From NCBI GenBank assembly GCA_027011025.1, contig JALVAU010000112.1:1-10600 (forward strand): a stretch of 10,600 nt of DNA, read 5' to 3'. Every line of letters starts with the position of its first letter. Position 1 is the stretch's first letter. The stretch comes from Campylobacteraceae bacterium. GTDB lineage: Bacteria > Campylobacterota > Campylobacteria > Campylobacterales > Sulfurospirillaceae. Positions 7,192-10,600 of this stretch are shown in pieces. Under the pieces are notes generated by a model. That model made no database searches. It worked only from the letters and a program-made list of their open reading frames with translations, and had not been told where the DNA came from. A program made the position numbers and the translations under genes.

Positions 7192-8018
7192 TAATTTTCT
7201 CGCTTAATAATTTTTGCTATCTTGTAGTAATACGATTCATCGCCATTTGCACTTGGAAGCAGTGCAATGGTACCCTTCAACTCTTTATCTAACATAAACT
7301 TTCTTCTATACTCTCCATTTTCAGTTATCACGAAAATATCATCATCATCTTTAACCTTTGCCACTAATGCAAATTGCTGTGAACCAATCAGAAGCTCTTC
7401 CTCGTCCCTGTTTAAAGGGGGGCAAGTATAGACGACACTTCCATCAAAACTATCTAACTGAGCAACTTCTTGCAATTCTTGATCTGTATCATTTCTCTCT
7501 AAAATATCTTCACTGTTTTGAACAAAAACTTTAAAATTTCCATACTTTATAAAGAGATTGATGATATTTGCTATATTTTTTCTTCTAGGATGATTGTAAA
7601 AATCATACCCTAAAACCAGCATAGGCTTTGTAGATTTTTTATAAATTTTATCTATCTCTTCTAGCTCCTCTTCACCGATATTTGACTCTGCACTTATATA
7701 GCCGTCATCCAAATTATCAAAAAAATCTTTAGTTTTAGTATCGACATTGCTATTTGACAGTAACTCTTTTGCCATAATAGCCAAGACTCCCTCTTCGCTT
7801 CCTGCTTCATATCTACTTTGAATTTGAGCTATACTAGTCATATTTTTATCTTCTATAGCGCTTAAGTAAACAACAGATCTATTTTCTCTAAGCCTCTTTA
7901 ATATACTCTTTTGTCTTGATGGCATAAATCCCATAACCAATACAAAATCAGAGTTTATAGTATCAGTATAAGTATCTTTATCCCCACTATCTAAAAGTGA
8001 TAAGAAACTCTCTCTCAA
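7191..8018 (-). CDS. NuoF-position replacement subunit of Campylobacterota complex I (HP1265/Cj1574c-like), related to the NuoG C-terminal domain
   Basis: This 275-residue protein occupies the place of nuoF but shows none of its features: no glycine-rich NADH/FMN-binding motifs and no four-cysteine N3 motif. It has a single cysteine, C199. It corresponds by position to HP1265 of Helicobacter pylori and Cj1574c of Campylobacter jejuni, which replace NuoF in enzymes shown or proposed to use flavodoxin instead of NADH. Inspection shows collinear resemblance to the C-terminal half of the adjacent NuoG: NSDFV at 22-26 (NuoG NSNFV at 376-380), EAGSEEGVL at 71-79 (EVGVEESIL at 433-441), LVLGYDFYNHPRRKNIA at 134-150 (LVAGEDLYNHKRAENLA at 541-557), VVYTCPPL at 195-202 (IVYLANPV at 724-731) and DKELKGTIALLP at 244-255 (DHQIKGMIPYLP at 784-795). 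Residues 90-130 are acidic and variable. No signal or membrane segments are seen, so it is a cytoplasmic-side peripheral-arm protein (inference). It overlaps the upstream gene by four bases (ATGA) and nuoG by one base. Its electron-acceptance function is not visible in the sequence. Confidence 0.88.
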   Translation of the reverse strand: MRESFLSLLDSGDKDTYTDTINSDFVLVMGFMPSRQKSILKRLRENRSVVYLSAIEDKNMTSIAQIQSRYEAGSEEGVLAIMAKELLSNSNVDTKTKDFFDNLDDGYISAESNIGEEELEEIDKIYKKSTKPMLVLGYDFYNHPRRKNIANIINLFIKYGNFKVFVQNSEDILERNDTDQELQEVAQLDSFDGSVVYTCPPLNRDEEELLIGSQQFALVAKVKDDDDIFVITENGEYRRKFMLDKELKGTIALLPSANGDESYYYKIAKIIKREN

Positions 8019-8254
8019 AGCTCTTCTCCACTACTTTTTTTAACCACTATCATCCAATCAACTTCATTGTATTTGAGTGAATTCATCAGTGTATATCCAG
8101 CCTCTTTTATCAAATCAGCACTCTTTTGAATAGGAGAAAAATCACCAATTTCAAACATAAATATACTAACTTCGCCCTCTTTTCTTTCACTCATAATCTC
8201 AAGCATTCTGCTGTAAAAGTTCTCTTTTAGGTGTCTTAAATCATATCTTTGCAT
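8015..8254 (-). CDS. NuoE-position replacement subunit of Campylobacterota complex I (HP1264/Cj1575c-like)
   Basis: A 79-residue soluble protein in the nuoE slot. True NuoE is about twice as long and binds the [2Fe-2S] cluster N1a through four cysteines; this protein contains no cysteine, so it cannot hold that cluster. Its sequence type (N-terminal QRYDLRHLKENFYSRMLEI, then VSIFMFEIGDFSPIQKSADL, and VDWMIVVKK near the end) matches my recollection of HP1264 of Helicobacter pylori and its Campylobacter counterpart Cj1575c, always next to the NuoF-position gene. The pattern of alternating helix and short hydrophobic strands suggests a small alpha/beta fold. It is likely part of the electron-input end of the complex, perhaps contacting flavodoxin or holding a flavin (inference). 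AGGAG five bases before the ATG overlaps the nuoD stop. Its stop overlaps the next gene by four bases. Confidence 0.88.
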   Translation of the reverse strand: MQRYDLRHLKENFYSRMLEIMSERKEGEVSIFMFEIGDFSPIQKSADLIKEAGYTLMNSLKYNEVDWMIVVKKSSGEEL

Positions 8255-8259
8255 AACTT

Positions 8260-8264
8260 CTCCT
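8260..8264 (-). promoter_or_regulatory. Shine-Dalgarno of the NuoE-position gene overlapping the nuoD stop
   Basis: The minus-strand junction reads TAGGAGAAGTT-ATG, with AGGAG beginning inside the nuoD stop TAG and ending five bases before the start. It is the strongest ribosome binding site in this half of the operon and may keep the replacement subunits in step with nuoD. Confidence 0.75.
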
Positions 8265-9489
8265 ATCTGTCTATTTCGCCAAAGACGATATTTAGGTTTC
8301 CGATGATAGTTACAACATCAGCCAAATAGTGTCCGGGAAGCAACTCTTGAAGCAGACTTGTATGCCAAAAACTAGGTGCTCTTAATTTTAATCTATACGG
8401 ATATGCCCCACCTTGAGAATTTATATAAAATCCCAACTCACCTTTTGGAGATTCGGTTGCAACATATACTTCACCGACAGGAGGTCTCATACCCTGAGTT
8501 ACCAATACAAAATGCTGCATCAAAGAGTAATTTTGAGTCATAATCTGCTCTTTTGGAGCCGATATATATTGCGGTGCATGAGCCATGATTTCCGGCTCTG
8601 TTTCATAGTACATAGCTATGACTTGTCTTATGATTCTTATGCTCTGTCTCATCTCTTCCATGTGAAGCTTATATCTTCCGTAACTATCACAAGTAGTACT
8701 GACCGGTACATCAAAATCAACCTCATCATAAAGTTCATAAGGCTCCTCTTTTCTGATGTCCCATGCGATTCCGCTACCTCTTAGAGATGGTCCGCTGCAT
8801 CCCCAGCTCTGAGCCATTTCAGGCGTAATAACCCCTACTCCCTCTAGTCTCATCTTCCAAATTCTATTTTGATCAAGCAAACCCTCATAATCAGCTATAT
8901 CACTAGGAAGCTTATCTATAAATTTACTTAGTTTTGTTATCCAATTTTGGGGCAAATCAAGTGGAACTCCACCTATTCTGACAGCCGAGTGTGTAAGTCT
9001 TGCTCCACAATAATCCTCCATCAAATCCATTGCATACTCTCTTTCTCTAAAAGCATACAAGAAGATAGTCATGGCACCAACATCAAGTGCATGAGTAGCT
9101 AACCAAAATAGGTGCGAAATTATACGATTTAACTCTAATAACATCATCCTGATGGTTTGCGCTCGTCTTGGAATCTCTAAATCCAACAGCTTCTCTACCG
9201 CATGAGCAAAACCATAGTTGTTTGAAGTAGCAGCTATATAATCCATTCTATCTGTTGTTGGAAGAAATTCATTATATATCATATTTTCTGCCATCTTCTC
9301 CATGCCACGGTGGAGATAACCGATATCCGGTACAGCTTTTGTAACCAACTCGCCATCTAGCTCAAGTATAAGACGCAACTGCCCGTGTGAACTTGGATGC
9401 TGAGGACCAAAGTTGATAATCATAGTATCATCTTCTCTCTCAAAAGCTAAATTTTCAAAAAATGGTTGTAATCTATTGACTTTTTGCAT
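8263..9489 (-). CDS. nuoD: Complex I 49-kDa quinone-site subunit D
   Basis: NuoD (49 kDa) forms the quinone-reduction pocket with NuoB. It descends from the large subunit of [NiFe] hydrogenases but lacks the metal-binding cysteines. The 408-residue product has full family length. Signatures are [16 protein letters not shown] at residues 25-40, with H35 the quinone-site histidine; [14 protein letters not shown] at 57-70; [16 protein letters not shown] at 78-93, with Y84 the quinone-contacting tyrosine; and D136 in THALDVGAM, the conserved aspartate near the histidine. The C terminus ends FGEIDR, the conserved end of the family. All catalytic positions look intact, so quinone reduction should be normal. 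It starts one base after the nuoC stop (TAA-T-ATG), with only a weak GAGAGA purine run upstream, suggesting re-initiation after nuoC. Confidence 0.97.
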   Translation of the reverse strand: MQKVNRLQPFFENLAFEREDDTMIINFGPQHPSSHGQLRLILELDGELVTKAVPDIGYLHRGMEKMAENMIYNEFLPTTDRMDYIAATSNNYGFAHAVEKLLDLEIPRRAQTIRMMLLELNRIISHLFWLATHALDVGAMTIFLYAFREREYAMDLMEDYCGARLTHSAVRIGGVPLDLPQNWITKLSKFIDKLPSDIADYEGLLDQNRIWKMRLEGVGVITPEMAQSWGCSGPSLRGSGIAWDIRKEEPYELYDEVDFDVPVSTTCDSYGRYKLHMEEMRQSIRIIRQVIAMYYETEPEIMAHAPQYISAPKEQIMTQNYSLMQHFVLVTQGMRPPVGEVYVATESPKGELGFYINSQGGAYPYRLKLRAPSFWHTSLLQELLPGHYLADVVTIIGNLNIVFGEIDR

Positions 9490-9490
9490 A

Positions 9491-10291
9491 TTAAGGTCTC
9501 TCTTTTAGGGTTACACTATCAGCTTTTTTTAGGCTCTTAACTAAAAATACACCGCCATCTTCCTGATAGTCAGTCTCAACAATCTCTGACGAAGGTTTTT
9601 CACCAAAAGGAACCTCGTGATGAATTCTAGAGAAGTTATAAGTATCATTTTCATCAACCCTAGAACTATCTCTATTTTCAGGTCCAATTATATCTCTATA
9701 CTCTTTGCCAAAAATTTTATCTATCTCATACCAACTCGCCTCTTCATCCCCATGAAGTGGATATGACTTCTTGAGCGGATGATCGTACCAATCTTCAGGC
9801 ATCAAAATTCTCTTCATGTAGTGGTGTCCGGTGATAATCACACCAAACATATCATACATCTCTCTCTCACCCCAATCAGCACTCTTATATATGTTTGAAA
9901 CTGTTCTTATCTCTCTATTTTGTTTTATAAAAAACTTAATCCTAATTCTTTTTCTTTTGCTAGTTGAGAGCAGTTGATAAAATATCTCAAACTCTCCACT
10001 CTTCTCTAGCCAGTCAATTGCGCTAAGTTCACTTAAAAAATTATACTCTAACTTGTGTTTTAAAAATGTCAAAACTTCAACATTTTCATTTGCGCCTATA
10101 TATACGACCAATTGCCCCCGCTGAATGTAGGCATCTTTGATATCAAAATTAGATTTAAGCTCTTCTAAATCTTTAGCAAAAATCTCATCGCTACTTACTT
10201 CCTCTTTTGGGACTTGTGGAGCTACCCAAAAACGATCTGTATAGTATGGTTTTTTCTGTGCATTTTTCTTTTGTGTAAATTTTCTCATCAT
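9491..10291 (-). CDS. nuoC: Complex I 30-kDa subunit C
   Basis: NuoC (30 kDa) is a structural subunit of the peripheral arm next to NuoD and NuoB. The 266-residue product carries the family signature at residues 139-181: [18 protein letters not shown], then [22 protein letters not shown]. It is a stand-alone NuoC, not the NuoCD fusion of E. coli. The first 25 residues are basic and polar (KKNAQKK), and the C-terminal 80 residues beyond the signature form a polar, acidic tail. Two adjacent ATGs are possible: 10291 overlaps the nuoB stop by four bases (ATGA), 10288 by one. The AAGG upstream is five and eight bases away respectively, so both are plausible; 10291 is given here. Confidence 0.95.
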   Translation of the reverse strand: MMRKFTQKKNAQKKPYYTDRFWVAPQVPKEEVSSDEIFAKDLEELKSNFDIKDAYIQRGQLVVYIGANENVEVLTFLKHKLEYNFLSELSAIDWLEKSGEFEIFYQLLSTSKRKRIRIKFFIKQNREIRTVSNIYKSADWGEREMYDMFGVIITGHHYMKRILMPEDWYDHPLKKSYPLHGDEEASWYEIDKIFGKEYRDIIGPENRDSSRVDENDTYNFSRIHHEVPFGEKPSSEIVETDYQEDGGVFLVKSLKKADSVTLKERP

Positions 10292-10600
10292 ACCAACCTT
10301 TTAGGTTTAAGTTTTCTTGATGCCTTTTCTGTTCGCAATTTCTTTTGTAAAAGCATAAGTGCGTATTGTAATGTTTCTGGTCTAGGTGCACACCCCGGGA
10401 GATAAATATCTACGGGAATTATTCTATCTGCTCCTTGAACTGTAGCATAGGTGTTAAACATTCCACCTGTATTTGCACAACTACCCATGCTTATAACCCA
10501 CTTTGGTTCAGTCATCTGATCATACAATCTTCTCATGAAAGGAGAGTGTTTTTTTGTCAAAGTTCCTGCTATTATCAATACATCCGACTGCCTAGGGCTT
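10288..10600 (-). CDS. nuoB: Complex I N2-cluster subunit B (3' part)
   Basis: The 3' portion of nuoB, about 103 codons plus the stop; the start lies beyond the right edge. NuoB (PSST) holds the terminal [4Fe-4S] cluster N2 that reduces quinone. The visible part opens with [17 protein letters not shown] and includes [20 protein letters not shown] and [15 protein letters not shown], all family signatures. The cysteines in GSCA and PGCA are two of the four N2 ligands; the paired cysteines lie outside the window. PGCAPRPE replaces the more common PGCPPRPE. An internal ATG at 10578 is not the start, because conserved sequence continues upstream of it without a break. The stop overlaps the nuoC start by four bases. 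Confidence 0.95.
   Translation of the reverse strand, partial: SPRQSDVLIIAGTLTKKHSPFMRRLYDQMTEPKWVISMGSCANTGGMFNTYATVQGADRIIPVDIYLPGCAPRPETLQYALMLLQKKLRTEKASRKLKPKRLV

Noticed and set aside
7417..7422. Run of six G (six C in the coding strand) in the NuoF-position gene, as a possible phase-variation tract
   Set aside because: It stands out in AT-rich DNA, but phase-variable tracts in Campylobacter and Helicobacter are usually longer, the frame is intact, and the tract encodes a plausible Cys-Pro-Pro aligned with NuoG.
8413..8784. Plus-strand 123-codon frame opposite nuoD
   Set aside because: Antisense to highly conserved nuoD sequence, without any start signal or known motif.
1..10600. CRISPR arrays, insertion sequences, tRNA or other RNA genes, internal promoters and terminators
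   Set aside because: No direct-repeat arrays, inverted-repeat ends, transposase fragments or stem-loop plus U-tract signals were found. Gene spacing of at most 9 bases leaves no room for them, and T-runs fall inside coding sequence.

Overview
The window is an internal slice of a single minus-strand operon encoding respiratory complex I (the nuo operon). Genes run from right to left in the order nuoB (3' part), nuoC, nuoD, a small NuoE-position gene, a NuoF-position gene, nuoG, nuoH, nuoI, nuoJ, nuoK, nuoL, nuoM (5' part). nuoA presumably lies beyond the right edge and the rest of nuoM plus nuoN beyond the left edge. The DNA is AT-rich, almost completely coding, and genes are separated by at most 9 bases or overlap by 1-8 bases. 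No promoter, terminator, RNA gene, mobile element or CRISPR array is visible, and no stretch over 300 bases lacks a gene.

The likely host is a member of the Campylobacterota (Epsilonproteobacteria). The evidence is the gene order combined with the absence of true NuoE and NuoF. In their places are a 79-residue and a 275-residue protein of the kind found at this position in Helicobacter pylori (HP1264/HP1265) and Campylobacter jejuni (Cj1575c/Cj1574c). The composition would suit a free-living sulfur or hydrogen oxidiser such as Sulfurimonas or a relative, but the window alone cannot fix the genus.

Right part (7191-10600): nuoB, nuoC and nuoD encode the quinone-proximal peripheral arm, followed by the two replacement subunits. 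Middle (3108-7191): nuoG (iron-sulfur wire and molybdopterin-enzyme-like scaffold), nuoH (membrane quinone-channel subunit) and nuoI (two-cubane ferredoxin subunit). Left part (1-3100): nuoJ, nuoK, nuoL and nuoM encode the proton-pumping membrane arm. The canonical proton-channel residues are present in NuoK and NuoL, and the conserved quinone-site residues in NuoD.

The biology of interest is at the electron-input end. There is no NADH site, no FMN/[4Fe-4S] NuoF and no [2Fe-2S] NuoE, so electrons probably enter from a low-potential carrier (flavodoxin or ferredoxin) instead of NADH. Three observations sharpen this. NuoG carries two complete four-cysteine ferredoxin motifs where ordinary NuoG has one split N4 site. 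NuoG keeps a recognisable but dead N7-cluster motif. The NuoF-position protein has no resemblance to NuoF but aligns in at least five collinear blocks with the C-terminal half of the neighbouring NuoG, suggesting it is a duplicated and degenerated NuoG scaffold domain.
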